DNA of 64,000 nucleotides from the NCBI GenBank assembly GCA_038150305.1, contig JAYOTG010000005.1:1-64000 (forward strand), written 5' to 3'. Made by a program: the position numbers and the translations under genes. The number at the start of each line of letters is the position of its first letter. Position 1 is the stretch's first letter. Of the stretch, positions 26,190 through 35,800 are shown in pieces. Under the pieces are notes generated by a model. The model ran no database searches and was not told the origin of the DNA. It saw nothing but the letters and a program-made list of their open reading frames with translations. The stretch is from MGIIa-L3 sp038150305 (GTDB lineage: Archaea > Thermoplasmatota > Poseidoniia > Poseidoniales > Poseidoniaceae).

Positions 26190-28892
26190 TCATTCCTCTT
26201 CGTCGTCGTCCACCAAGCCTGCTGGAAGACGCGCCGCGAAGATGACCTGGTCCGCATAGCCGTCTTTCTTGGCGTTGCGAAGTTCGATCAAGCGGGTGCC
26301 CTTGGACACCCTGCCCTTCGTTTCCTTGGACTGGTGTGCGGGCATCCGCATCATCATGCCCTTCTCGGTCAGCAGGAACAACTGATCGGCAAGATCAGCC
26401 ACTTGGCGGACCACCACGATGCCGTCATCCTCGTCGAGGCTCATGGTGCGCACGCCCTTCGTGCCTCGGTTGGAGCGGCGGTACCCGTCGCGCTCGAGGA
26501 CGGGCTCGCCGTTGCTGTCGGTTTTCTGAACGCCGTCTTCGCCGAGGGCAGGGTGCATCTCACCGTCACCGAGGCGGCTTCGCTTGGCCATGCCGTTGCG
26601 TGTGATGGTCAAGATGGTGGTCTCGTGGTCCGCCGCAACGATGAGGCCAACCACATGATCGCCGTCATTGAGTTTGATGCCTGCCACACCCTGACTGATG
26701 CGGCCTTGGACGCGGACGGTGTCCGAGACGGTCACCTCGCCGGTGTCCTTGTCGGTCCTCTCCTTCTGTTCAGCCGGATGGAAGCGAACGGCCATGGCGC
26801 GTTCGGTGACCAGCAGCACGTGATCTTCCTTCGTGAGCAGCCGCACGCCGACGAGCATGTCGGTTTCGGTGGCCAGTTTGATGGCGTACTTCCCATTGCG
26901 GTTGATCCGCACGTACTCTTCCAAGCGGCTTCGCTTGACGCGGCCTTCCTTGGTGGCGAACACCAAATCGAGCTCGCCCGGCGATTCGATGACGTCCTTG
27001 CTCAGCGGGAGGATCCTGATGATGCGTTCTTCTTCCCGCAGGCCCTCGAGGAGGTTCTTGACGTGGCTGCCGCGGGCCTGCCGCGAACCGCGAGGGACTT
27101 CCCATGCCTTCAGCCCGTAGACGCGACCTTGGTCGGTGAAAATCAGCAAGCGGTCCTTGCTGAAGCAGGTGATGATCTGCATCGGCGTGTCCTCTTGCTT
27201 GGTGGTGACGCCCTTGAGGCCCTTCCCGCCGCGGTTCTGGACGCGGAAGTCGTCCACAGGCATGTGGCGCACGTATCCGTCCTGGGACAGCGTGATGACA
27301 ATGGCGCGCTCTTCGATGAGGTCCTCGCGGTCCATCGACAAGGGCATCGGGTCGATTTCGCTCCGGCGCTCATCCCCATGCCGCTCCACGAGCGCGTCAA
27401 GTTCCGAGAGCATGATGTGCAGCCGTCGTTCGCGCTTCGCGAGAATGTCCTCCAAATCCAGGATGGTGGCCCTGACGTCGGCGTGTTCCTGCTCGACCTT
27501 CTCGACGTCGATCTGGCTCAACTGGTAGAGGCGACGCTCGGCGATGGACTTGGCCTGCGCCTCGGAGAAGGAGAACGGAGCAATGCCTGCAATCGTTTCC
27601 TCACCACGGAGGACCGACTCGAAGTGGTCACGGCTGCGGCTGGCCTTGCCGGCGGCCACCACGTCGTCGATGCGCTGCTGCGCCAGCACCAGGCCCTCGA
27701 GGATGTGGGCCCTGGCCCGGGCCTTTTCGAGCTCGTGCGCGGCACGACGCTCGATCACTTGCTCGCGGTGCGCCACGTGAACGTGGAGCATGTGGGGGAG
27801 GGTCATGAGCACTGGACGGCCGTCAACGATGGCCATCATGTTCGCGCTGTAGGACTCCTGAAGGCGGCTCGAGGCGTAGAGTTGGTTGAGCACCGCGTGT
27901 GGGTCAGCGTTGGTTTTGACCTCGATGACCACGCGGATGCCTTCCTTCGACGACTCGTCGCGGATGTCACGAATGCCAACGACGGCGTCCTTGGACACCA
28001 AATCGGCGATGTGTTCGAGCATGGCCGCTTTCTTCACCTGATACGGGATTTCATGGACCACGATCGAGGACGAGCGACCGTCTTCAACGACCTCACAGCG
28101 GGAGCGGACGTGGAAGCGTCCCTTGCCGGTGCGGTACATGTCTTCGATGCCGTCGATGCCGTGGATCTTGGCGCCCGTTGGGAAGTCGGGCCCCTGCACG
28201 CGCTCCATGTACTCCTTGATGCTAATGAGCGGACGCCCGTCAGCGTCGACCTCGCCGGCCAGCACGCGCTCCACGTGCAGGTGAATGGCGGAGGCCACCT
28301 CGGTCAAGTTGTGCGGCGGGATGCGGGTGGCCATGCCGACCGCGATGCCGTCTGAGCCGTTGAGCAACAGGTTCGGCAGCCGCGAGGGCAGAACGGTGGG
28401 TTCTTGCTCGCTGTCGTCGAAGTTGGGTTGGAAGGTCACCGTGTCCTTTCGGATGTCTTCGAGCATGTGCCCCGCGATTCGGTCCAAGCGGCTCTCCGTG
28501 TACCGCATCGCAGCAGGAGGGTCCCCGTCGATGCTGCCGAAGTTGCCTTGCCCGTCCACCAGGGGATAGCGCAGGGAGAAATCCTGGGCCATGCGAACCA
28601 TGGTCTCGTAGATGGACGAATCACCGTGCGGGTGGTATTTCCCCATCACCTCGCCCACGGACCTGGCGGACTTCGAGTACTTCTTCTCGTGCGTGTAACC
28701 GCCTTCGAACATGCCGTACAGCACACGGCGATGCACCGGCTTCAGGCCATCACGGGCATCAGGCAGCGCACGGCCGATGATGACGGACATGGCGTAATTG
28801 ATGTACGACGTCCGCATCTCTTCCGTAAGGCTTCGGTTTTCCAATTGACCCATGGGGGCCGTGGGTTCGTTGTCCTCGTGCTCAGATGTCAA
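26190..28892 (-). CDS. gyrA: DNA gyrase subunit A
   Basis: Breakage-reunion subunit of bacterial-type DNA gyrase, which introduces negative supercoils. The 900-residue protein has KPVHRRVLYGM, KYHPHGD, the catalytic tyrosine in AAMRYTESRL (Y131), the coiled-coil region and a C-terminal beta-pinwheel with repeated units. The GyrA box appears as NRGGKGLKG. The start is TTG at 28892: it overlaps the end of gyrB by 11 bases and follows a very strong AAGGAGGTGA site by six bases, which outweighs the later ATG at 28853. Marine Group II archaea are known to carry bacterial gyrase. The C-terminal tail is acidic (DDDEEE). Confidence 0.96.
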   Translation of the reverse strand: MTSEHEDNEPTAPMGQLENRSLTEEMRTSYINYAMSVIIGRALPDARDGLKPVHRRVLYGMFEGGYTHEKKYSKSARSVGEVMGKYHPHGDSSIYETMVRMAQDFSLRYPLVDGQGNFGSIDGDPPAAMRYTESRLDRIAGHMLEDIRKDTVTFQPNFDDSEQEPTVLPSRLPNLLLNGSDGIAVGMATRIPPHNLTEVASAIHLHVERVLAGEVDADGRPLISIKEYMERVQGPDFPTGAKIHGIDGIEDMYRTGKGRFHVRSRCEVVEDGRSSSIVVHEIPYQVKKAAMLEHIADLVSKDAVVGIRDIRDESSKEGIRVVIEVKTNADPHAVLNQLYASSRLQESYSANMMAIVDGRPVLMTLPHMLHVHVAHREQVIERRAAHELEKARARAHILEGLVLAQQRIDDVVAAGKASRSRDHFESVLRGEETIAGIAPFSFSEAQAKSIAERRLYQLSQIDVEKVEQEHADVRATILDLEDILAKRERRLHIMLSELDALVERHGDERRSEIDPMPLSMDREDLIEERAIVITLSQDGYVRHMPVDDFRVQNRGGKGLKGVTTKQEDTPMQIITCFSKDRLLIFTDQGRVYGLKAWEVPRGSRQARGSHVKNLLEGLREEERIIRILPLSKDVIESPGELDLVFATKEGRVKRSRLEEYVRINRNGKYAIKLATETDMLVGVRLLTKEDHVLLVTERAMAVRFHPAEQKERTDKDTGEVTVSDTVRVQGRISQGVAGIKLNDGDHVVGLIVAADHETTILTITRNGMAKRSRLGDGEMHPALGEDGVQKTDSNGEPVLERDGYRRSNRGTKGVRTMSLDEDDGIVVVRQVADLADQLFLLTEKGMMMRMPAHQSKETKGRVSKGTRLIELRNAKKDGYADQVIFAARLPAGLVDDDEEE

Positions 28893-30834
28893 GGTTGGTC
28901 ACCTCCTTGGCGTGGGTTTCGATGAAGGCACGTCGGTCGACGACGTCCTCGCCCATCAGGATTTCAAAGAGGCGATCCGCAGCCTCGGCGTCGGCGACGG
29001 TCACCTTCAGCATGGTGCGTTGCTCAGGATCCATCGTGGTCTCCCAAAGCTGGTCCGGGTTCATCTCACCAAGACCCTTGTAGCGCTGGACACCGATTTT
29101 TGCCGTTTCCGAGCCGCCACGCAACTCCTCGATGAAGAGGTCCCGCTCTTCTTCGCTGAAGGCATAGCGGGTCATCCGGCCTTTGGACACCTGATACAGC
29201 GGAGGTTGGGCGATGAACACGTGCCCTTCCATGATGGCCCGCTTCATGAAGCGCCAGAGGAAGGTCAGCAGCAGCGTACGGATGTGGGCACCGTCGACGT
29301 CGGCGTCGGTCATGATGATGATGCGGTGGTAACGGAGCTTCTCTGGATTGAACGAGCCGTCGTCCTCTGGATCGTTGCCCACACCAGCACCGAGGGCTCG
29401 AACCATGGTCTGAATCTCGTTGTTTTGGAAGACCTTTGCGATGTTGCGCTGCTGGCGCTCGACGTTCAGGATCTTGCCACGGAGGGGCAAAATGGCCTGA
29501 ATGCGCCGGTCACGGCCCGTCTTGGCCGAACCACCTGCAGAATCACCTTCAACGAGGTAAATCTCGCACTCTGTGGGGTCCCTCGACTGGCAGTCGGCCA
29601 ATTTTCCTGGCAGGCCGCCGCCTTCGAGCACGCCTTTTCGGCGGGTCATGTCGCGGGCTTTCTTGGCGGCCTCACGAGCGCGAGAGGCCAGCACGGCTTT
29701 CTCCACAATGCCCCTCGCGATGGAGGGGTTCTCCTCGAAGAACTCCCCGAGGCGCTCGTAGACGATCGTCTCGACGATGCTTGTCACTTCGCTGCTGACG
29801 AGTTTGTCCTTGGTTTGGGACGAAAAGGAGGGGTCCGGGTGCTTGATGGACACGATGGCCGACAAGCCCTCGCGGACGTCCTCGCCGGACAATCCGGTCA
29901 GGTTCTTGAGCAGGTTCCGTGACTTCGCATAAGCGTTCACGGACTTCGTCAACGCACCGCGCAGACCGGTGAGGTGCGTGCCACCGTCACGGTTGCGGAT
30001 GATGTTGGTGTAGCACTGAATCTGCTCGCTGAAGGCGTCCGACCACTGCATGGCCAGATCAACGCTGACTTCGCCAAGCTCGATTTCGCGCTCTCCGGAG
30101 ATGTGGATCACCTCGTCGTGCAACACCTGGCGACGGTCGTTGAGACGCTGCACGAATTGCTTGATGCCGCCTTCGTAGTGGTGGTCCACCGTGTGCGGCT
30201 CTTCTCCGCGCTCGTCCGTGAGTTGGATGTGAAGGCCCGCGTTGAGGAAGGCCGTTTCACGGAACCGTGTGTCGAGAATGTCGAAATCGAACTCCACGAT
30301 GTCGCTGAAGATGGTCAAGTCGGGACGGAAGCGGATCGTTGTCCCTGTGCTCTCCGTCTCGCCCGCCACCTCGAGGGCGCTTGCGGGCTCCCCGCGCTCG
30401 TACCGCTGCTTGTGGACCGCGCCGTCACGCTCGATGGTCATGTCCAGCCATGCGGAGACGGCGTTCACGGCGGAAACGCCGACGCCGTGAAGTCCACCGG
30501 ACACCTTGTAGGCGGCGTTGTCGAATTTCCCCCCGGCGTGGAGCTTCGTCATGATGACTTCCGCCGCGGAGATGCCGAACTCAGGGTGTTCGTCCACCGG
30601 AATGCCGCGCCCGTAATCCTTCACGGACACGCTGCCGTCAGCATGCATGATCACGTCGATCCGATCGTTGCGGTTCGCAAGATGTTCGTCCACGGCGTTG
30701 TCGACGACTTCCCAGACGCAGTGGTGCAACGCCGTCCCGTCGTGGGGGTCCCCGAGGTACATCCCTGGGCGCATCCGCACCGCTTCGAGTCCTTCCAAAA
30801 CTTGGATGCTGTCGGCCCTGTAATCATCGCTCAT
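28882..30834 (-). CDS. gyrB: DNA gyrase subunit B
   Basis: ATPase subunit of gyrase. The 650-residue protein starts with the typical IQVLEGLEAVRMRPGMYLG, the GHKL ATP site (VWEVVDNAVDE, DYGRGIPVDEH, GGLHGVGVSAVNA). The TOPRIM motif YLVEGDSAGGSAK and later DADVDG and YKGLGEMN follow. It is first in the gyrBA operon. ATG 30834 has the site GGAGGGAT and a TATA-like GTAAAGC 28 bases upstream. The length suggests the short, non-enterobacterial form without the large insertion. Confidence 0.96.
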   Translation of the reverse strand: MSDDYRADSIQVLEGLEAVRMRPGMYLGDPHDGTALHHCVWEVVDNAVDEHLANRNDRIDVIMHADGSVSVKDYGRGIPVDEHPEFGISAAEVIMTKLHAGGKFDNAAYKVSGGLHGVGVSAVNAVSAWLDMTIERDGAVHKQRYERGEPASALEVAGETESTGTTIRFRPDLTIFSDIVEFDFDILDTRFRETAFLNAGLHIQLTDERGEEPHTVDHHYEGGIKQFVQRLNDRRQVLHDEVIHISGEREIELGEVSVDLAMQWSDAFSEQIQCYTNIIRNRDGGTHLTGLRGALTKSVNAYAKSRNLLKNLTGLSGEDVREGLSAIVSIKHPDPSFSSQTKDKLVSSEVTSIVETIVYERLGEFFEENPSIARGIVEKAVLASRAREAAKKARDMTRRKGVLEGGGLPGKLADCQSRDPTECEIYLVEGDSAGGSAKTGRDRRIQAILPLRGKILNVERQQRNIAKVFQNNEIQTMVRALGAGVGNDPEDDGSFNPEKLRYHRIIIMTDADVDGAHIRTLLLTFLWRFMKRAIMEGHVFIAQPPLYQVSKGRMTRYAFSEEERDLFIEELRGGSETAKIGVQRYKGLGEMNPDQLWETTMDPEQRTMLKVTVADAEAADRLFEILMGEDVVDRRAFIETHAKEVTNLDI

Positions 30835-30861
30835 GTTCCATCCCTCCGACGCCCGTGACGT

Positions 30862-30868
30862 GCTTTAC
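30862..30868 (-). promoter_or_regulatory. TATA-like box of gyrB within a 228-base divergent intergenic region
   Basis: Minus-strand GTAAAGC lies about 28 bases before the gyrB start, with a short leader carrying GGAGGGAT. The rest of the gap to aroD (30835-31062) holds an AT-richer patch near 30960-30980 (TTTAACCTCC, CTAAAATG). No gene or RNA was recognised there; it is the longest non-coding stretch of the window. Confidence 0.35.
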
Positions 30869-31032
30869 GTGTCCCGATTTTTCCGCCCGGCTGGGAGGTG
30901 AAATCTGCAGGGGTCTTCTACCGTCATGAATCTGTGACGACAGCACATAAGGCCATCGGAATTTAACCTCCTAAAATGTCCCGCTGTCCGCTGATTTTGG
31001 GCCTCTCGAAACCCCCGGCTTCAGTCCGTGAG

Positions 31033-31040
31033 CGTTAAAG
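31033..31040 (+). promoter_or_regulatory. TATA-like box of aroD
   Basis: CGTTAAAG lies 23 bases before the aroD ATG at 31063 without a convincing ribosome binding site at the right spacing, so aroD is probably leaderless. Confidence 0.5.
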
Positions 31041-31062
31041 GGGGAATGAAAGTCCACGCGCT

Positions 31063-31857
31063 ATGGCCGAACTCAAGGTATGTGTCTCGCTGGAAAGCAC
31101 GACCGTTGACGAGATGGTCGATGAAGCCGCCCGCGCGAACCTCTCCGGTGCGGACATGGTCGAGATTCGATTCGACCGTTTGTGGCTCGACAAGCCCGAG
31201 CCTGAGATCGTTGAGGACGAGAACGGACGAACCCGTGAAGTCATGTCCCTCGAAAACACATGGGCCGTGAACGACCTCGAGCACGTCGAAATCGATGCTG
31301 CCCTCGACCGCTTGGTCGAAGGCATCCAGGCCGAGGCGATGTTCACCATTCGAGGCCAAGACCAAGGCGGATTTTTCCCCGGAACGGAGGAGCAGCGCAT
31401 CGCCATCCTCGATTCGGCGCTCACCCGAGGCATCCAGTGGGTTGACCTCGAAGCGGGCATCGATGAAAGCACCCGCGAAGGCTTGGTGGCGAAAGCGCGC
31501 GACGCGAAGATCAGCATCGTAGTCAGCCGTCATGAGGCCGCCACGCCAGCTGCTGAGGACATCGCGACGTGGGTGAAGGATTCCACCGAACACGGCGACC
31601 TCGTCAAGTTCTGCTCAATGATCTCCAATCCCTCTGACGCCCTGCAACTCGTTCAGGCCTCCTTGGATCTGAAGGACGGCGACGTGAAGTTCAGCATCAT
31701 GGGCCTCGGCCAAGGCGGCGACTGGACGCGCCTGCACGCCCCCGTGATGGGCCAGAGCCTCGTCTACGCCACGATGCGCACGGAATACGCGCTCAAGGAC
31801 GAAGGCCGCATCAACGTGCGTGACGTGCGTGATGCGTGGCAGTTGCTCGAGTACTGA
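31063..31857 (+). CDS. aroD: type I 3-dehydroquinate dehydratase
   Basis: Class I dehydroquinase of the shikimate pathway, acting through a Schiff-base lysine. The 264-residue TIM-barrel protein has ADMVEIRFDRL near the N terminus, the catalytic histidine in VVSRHEA and the Schiff-base lysine in LVKFCSM. FSIMGLGQGGDWTRLHAP is the late substrate loop. It is slightly longer than average because of an acidic insertion around residues 45-70 (PEPEIVEDENG). Together with aroA at the left edge it shows a working archaeal shikimate route, though the two are not linked. The stop abuts that of the next gene in TGATCA. Confidence 0.93.
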   Translation: MAELKVCVSLESTTVDEMVDEAARANLSGADMVEIRFDRLWLDKPEPEIVEDENGRTREVMSLENTWAVNDLEHVEIDAALDRLVEGIQAEAMFTIRGQDQGGFFPGTEEQRIAILDSALTRGIQWVDLEAGIDESTREGLVAKARDAKISIVVSRHEAATPAAEDIATWVKDSTEHGDLVKFCSMISNPSDALQLVQASLDLKDGDVKFSIMGLGQGGDWTRLHAPVMGQSLVYATMRTEYALKDEGRINVRDVRDAWQLLEY

Positions 31858-32832
31858 TCAGGACTCGACCTCGCTCAGCCCCGCGTTGGAGTATCGGTGC
31901 TGAATGACGGCCGGCACGGCCACCATGCCCCCGAGCAACACGATGAGAACCAACGCGACGCTCGCCGGGGGCATGACGAAAGAGCGCGGCGTAGCGACCG
32001 CTGCAACGTCCGCGTAGAGCGCCGAATTCGGCGATGTTGCGTCGCCGCCGTGGCCGTTGTCCCAGGCGTCGATGACGAGGTAGAAGTCTTCCCACTCCTC
32101 TCCACTGAACAAGGAGCGGCTCACTTCGGCCTTGTCCAAGCTGAGGCTGAAGGACACTTCGTTGACGGCCTCGTACGCATGGACGTCACGGTAGGTGGTC
32201 CAGCCCATGGGGTCATAGCGCCGCAGTTCAGGCGCCCGATCGGCAAGAAGGTCGTCGATGTCGTCCCACCATCCGTACGCATTGTGGGCGCTGTTGTAGG
32301 CCTGCTCATACCGCTGGTACTGTTTGGTGGTCATCAGGTAGACGTCGGCTTCGACAGGGGCCCGGTTCCCGTCCTCGTCAAGGGCGCCATAGAACGTGAC
32401 ACAGAAGGTCATTCGATGCTCCGCAGAGAGGTTGAACCTGTAGGCTCCCGCACTGTCGTTTCCGACCGCCATGGTGGCTTGCATGGACGTCCGCATCGGC
32501 GTGAGCGGCTGGGGGTACCGCCAACTGACCATCCAGTCCACTTCGGGGTGCAAGGTGCTGTTTCGTTGCGTGTCCTCTGAGGACCGATACGGTTCGTCTT
32601 CGTAGTACGGCTCTTCGTAGTAGACATCGTCGTAGGGCATGAAGACGTTCCAGGGCACCAAAGCGGCGCGGTCCACGGTCTTGTTCCACTCAGCCTCCTG
32701 AAGGTCGGACCCGCACGCTTCGCTTGCAGGCGCTGCGGCCACGGGCGCCGCAAGGAAGGCCACAAGGCACGGGGCGAGGAAGAGCCAGACGCCCAAGGTG
32801 GCCTTGACCGGACGTGCCTGCACCTCGCCCAT
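31858..32832 (-). CDS. exported membrane-anchored protein of unknown function
   Basis: A 324-residue protein with an N-terminal signal sequence (VWLFLAPCLVAFLAAPVAAA) and a large extracellular region. This region is rich in Tyr, Asp and Glu (DDVYYEEPYYEDEPY). One C-terminal membrane helix (SVALVLIVLLGGMVAVPAV) and a short tail follow. No family was recognised. The layout is that of a surface protein facing outward and anchored at its C terminus, like the protease gene upstream. The two are 38 bases apart on the same strand and could be co-transcribed. Confidence 0.65.
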   Translation of the reverse strand: MGEVQARPVKATLGVWLFLAPCLVAFLAAPVAAAPASEACGSDLQEAEWNKTVDRAALVPWNVFMPYDDVYYEEPYYEDEPYRSSEDTQRNSTLHPEVDWMVSWRYPQPLTPMRTSMQATMAVGNDSAGAYRFNLSAEHRMTFCVTFYGALDEDGNRAPVEADVYLMTTKQYQRYEQAYNSAHNAYGWWDDIDDLLADRAPELRRYDPMGWTTYRDVHAYEAVNEVSFSLSLDKAEVSRSLFSGEEWEDFYLVIDAWDNGHGGDATSPNSALYADVAAVATPRSFVMPPASVALVLIVLLGGMVAVPAVIQHRYSNAGLSEVES

Positions 32833-32870
32833 GCATATCCCTGCCGTTCACGGCCATTGAACCTGACCGT

Positions 32871-35800
32871 TCAGCGGCGCCTCAAGGGTCGGACATAGCC
32901 GCTTGCTTCATCGCGTCGCTCTTCCTTTCGAAGGATGCGTGGAGCAGGTGGTGCACGGTGATCGTCGATGCCAAGCATGCCGTCCACCTCGACGCGTTCA
33001 ACGTCGGCATAGGCCTCAGCATCCTTGGTTGCAGCCTCTTCATCCTCGGTGGGCGCACGCATCACGAGGTATCCAAGCACCAGCGCCGCAATCACAAGGC
33101 CGAGGAAGAGGGCAGCATCAGCACCGATCGACTTCATCCAGGCGCTCCAATCCTCACGGGAGAATTCAGAGAGTGAGGGGGGAAGGGTGCTTTCTGGGGC
33201 GACGTCAATGTCAACGTCCAACATCGCGCATTGGTTGAGCGCATCGCAAGCTTCGATTCGAACGGTTCGCCGGCCGGCTTCGTCGTAGACGACCGCCACG
33301 CGGTACGTGTCTTCGCGAACCGGTGGGACCCAATCGTTGTCGGCAATGCCGTCCTCGTCATCGTCGACCTCGAGGTCCAGTTCCCAGAGGGCCAGGATGC
33401 GCTGTTCAAGCAACACGTCGCACTCCTCCATGGAACCGTCGTTGACGTCTTCATCGCGGCACAAAGAACCGTCCTTGTCGAGTGGCGCGAAGGTCACCTC
33501 GGCGTTGATGATGGCGTTGACGCCGGCGATGAACTCATCGGGCAGGTTGATGAGGGCCACCTCCGGGGGCGCATCAATGACGACCGTGAACTGCGCGCGC
33601 GTCACATCGCCGGTCAGGTGGGCGTCGCGTACGGTGAGGGTGATGGTGTAATTGCCCGGTTCGTCGTAGGCGTGCCAGGGCGACGGGGCGTACGAAAGGG
33701 CTGAGCCGTCACCGAAATCCCACACGTATTGGACCAAGCCGTTCCAGTCTTCGGAGGCGGGCTCCATCGGGACAAGCCGGCCTTCGAAGCGCGCATCTCC
33801 GTCTCGCGTTCCGTCAGAATCGAAATACAGCAACGTGCCGGGCGAGGCATGAACCGAGCCGACATCGTCGAAGGTTCGCTTGAGGGTCACCGTTCCAACG
33901 TCGCCGTCGAAGGGCGTTGAGGCATCGACGAGGCTGCCGTTCAACCATGCCTCCACGATGCGAACCTCGATGAGCGGGACGGGGTTGATGACGTCGAACG
34001 TCACGGTTCGCGGAGCGCTCTGTGCACCGTCGGCGTCGGTCACCACCAAGGTCACGCTCTGGATGCCGGGCGTGGAGAAGGTGAAGCGCGGTTGAACTTC
34101 GGTTGAGTTGGAGCCATCAGGGAAGGTCCAGTTGAAGCTCAGGTCGTTTTGATCGCCGACCAAGCCGTCGGGGTCGGCGCTGTCTCGTGCGTTGAACACG
34201 TAGGGCACATCGGGTTGAATGTCGGTGGTCAGGAGGTCCAAGATCTCGCTGGATGAAGCCTCCCGCACGCTGAAGGTGGCGGTCGGGCGCTGATTCTCGA
34301 CGATGACCTCGAGCGTAGCCACAGAGGAGCCACCGTCGTCGTCAATCACCGTCACATCGACCGTGTAGGTGCCGGCGCGCTCCCACGCCACCACGGGCTG
34401 GGGGGTGGTGGCCAGCACAGTGTTGAAGTCGCTGGTTCGGTCGACAGGGCCTGAACCGAGGTGCACGCCGCCTGGGAAGGACCAGCTCCACGACTCGATG
34501 GTGCCGTCCTGGTCCTCAAACACAAGCGGCATCACCGTGGCCGTTTGCGTTACGGTCGTGATTGGACCTGATTCGATCTGCACAGGAAGTCGGTTGTTGA
34601 CCACCACATCGACGGTCTTGGTTCCGATGTTGGCCCCGTCCGAGACGGTCAGGACCAGCGTGAAAGTCTCGTTTTGGGCGTCGATGTCTGTCCATGCATG
34701 GTTTGCGCTGAACATGCCAGGCCCTTCGTCAGCGCTCCCGTCACCCCAGTCCCACGAATAATTGAGGAAACTGGTTGGGACGTTGTCCGTGGTCCGGCCT
34801 GCCGAGAACAGGATGCGTTGGTCCACCATCACGCTGATTGAGTCGCCAACGACTTGGTTGTTGATGGTGATGATGGGAATCGGCTCGGTGTTGTCGATGA
34901 CCTCGATGGGCAACACGTCAACTTCGGACCACAATCCACCGACGTCCTTGACCTGCAAACTCACGTTGTACAGCCCAACGTTCTGATAGCCACGGACGGG
35001 CGACTTGAGGCCGCTGGTTTGGTTGTCGCCGAAGTCCCACGCATACGCGACGGGTGGATCGAGGTAGGGCAAGGTGTTGTTCACGAGGGACAGGCCCCAT
35101 GCGTCGAAACCATCGCCGGTAAACGCCACGTCGTTCCAACTCAGCGTCACGTTCGTGGACACGTTCCCATTTGACACGGGGCGCATGTTGGCCACCGTCA
35201 GAGGCGCGCTGGTGGTCTCGTCAACGACGTTACCAAGGAGGTCACGCATGGTGAATTCGAAGCTGTATTGCCCGTCTGCATTGGGCGTGAAAAACACCGA
35301 TGTGCTCACAGGTTGGCCGCCCCCCGCTTCGACGCGGGTGTCGAGGGTGTCGACGACGGCCCCCGTACCGTCGCGGACGGCGACGGCAACGTCGAGGTCC
35401 TCGAAGAAGGCGTTTGAGAGGACGTCAAATTCGAGTTCCACCGTGTCGTCAAGGCCGTCTCCATCGCGGTCGGAGGTGGTCACGTTCCCGGTGTCGATCG
35501 TCGCCGGTGCGGTGATCCGAGCCGCCTCGAGATCAATGGTGCCGGTTGGGTAACTCGGGCCACAACTGGTGTAGTCACAGTCACCGACGCTGCTGGCCAG
35601 CCACACGATGACCCACACCTCGTCGGTGAGGTTCCCAAAGCCCGGCACCAGCGCCGTGGCCTGTGAGTTGCTGAAGGTCAAGTCGCTGACGCTCAACAAG
35701 CCGTCAGAGGCGGCTTGGGTCACCACAACACCATCGAAGTCAGCACGGTCTCCGCTCACGCGAAGCGTCAACGGCGCTGGCGAAGCAGCACCGGGGGTGA

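Noticed and set aside
26025..28355. 776-residue plus-strand open frame
   Set aside because: It is antisense to gyrA, has valine/aspartate/histidine-rich shadow composition typical of GC-rich genomes, and shows no family motif.
29974..30858. 294-residue plus-strand open frame
   Set aside because: Lies opposite the N-terminal half of gyrB, whose GHKL motifs are unmistakable.
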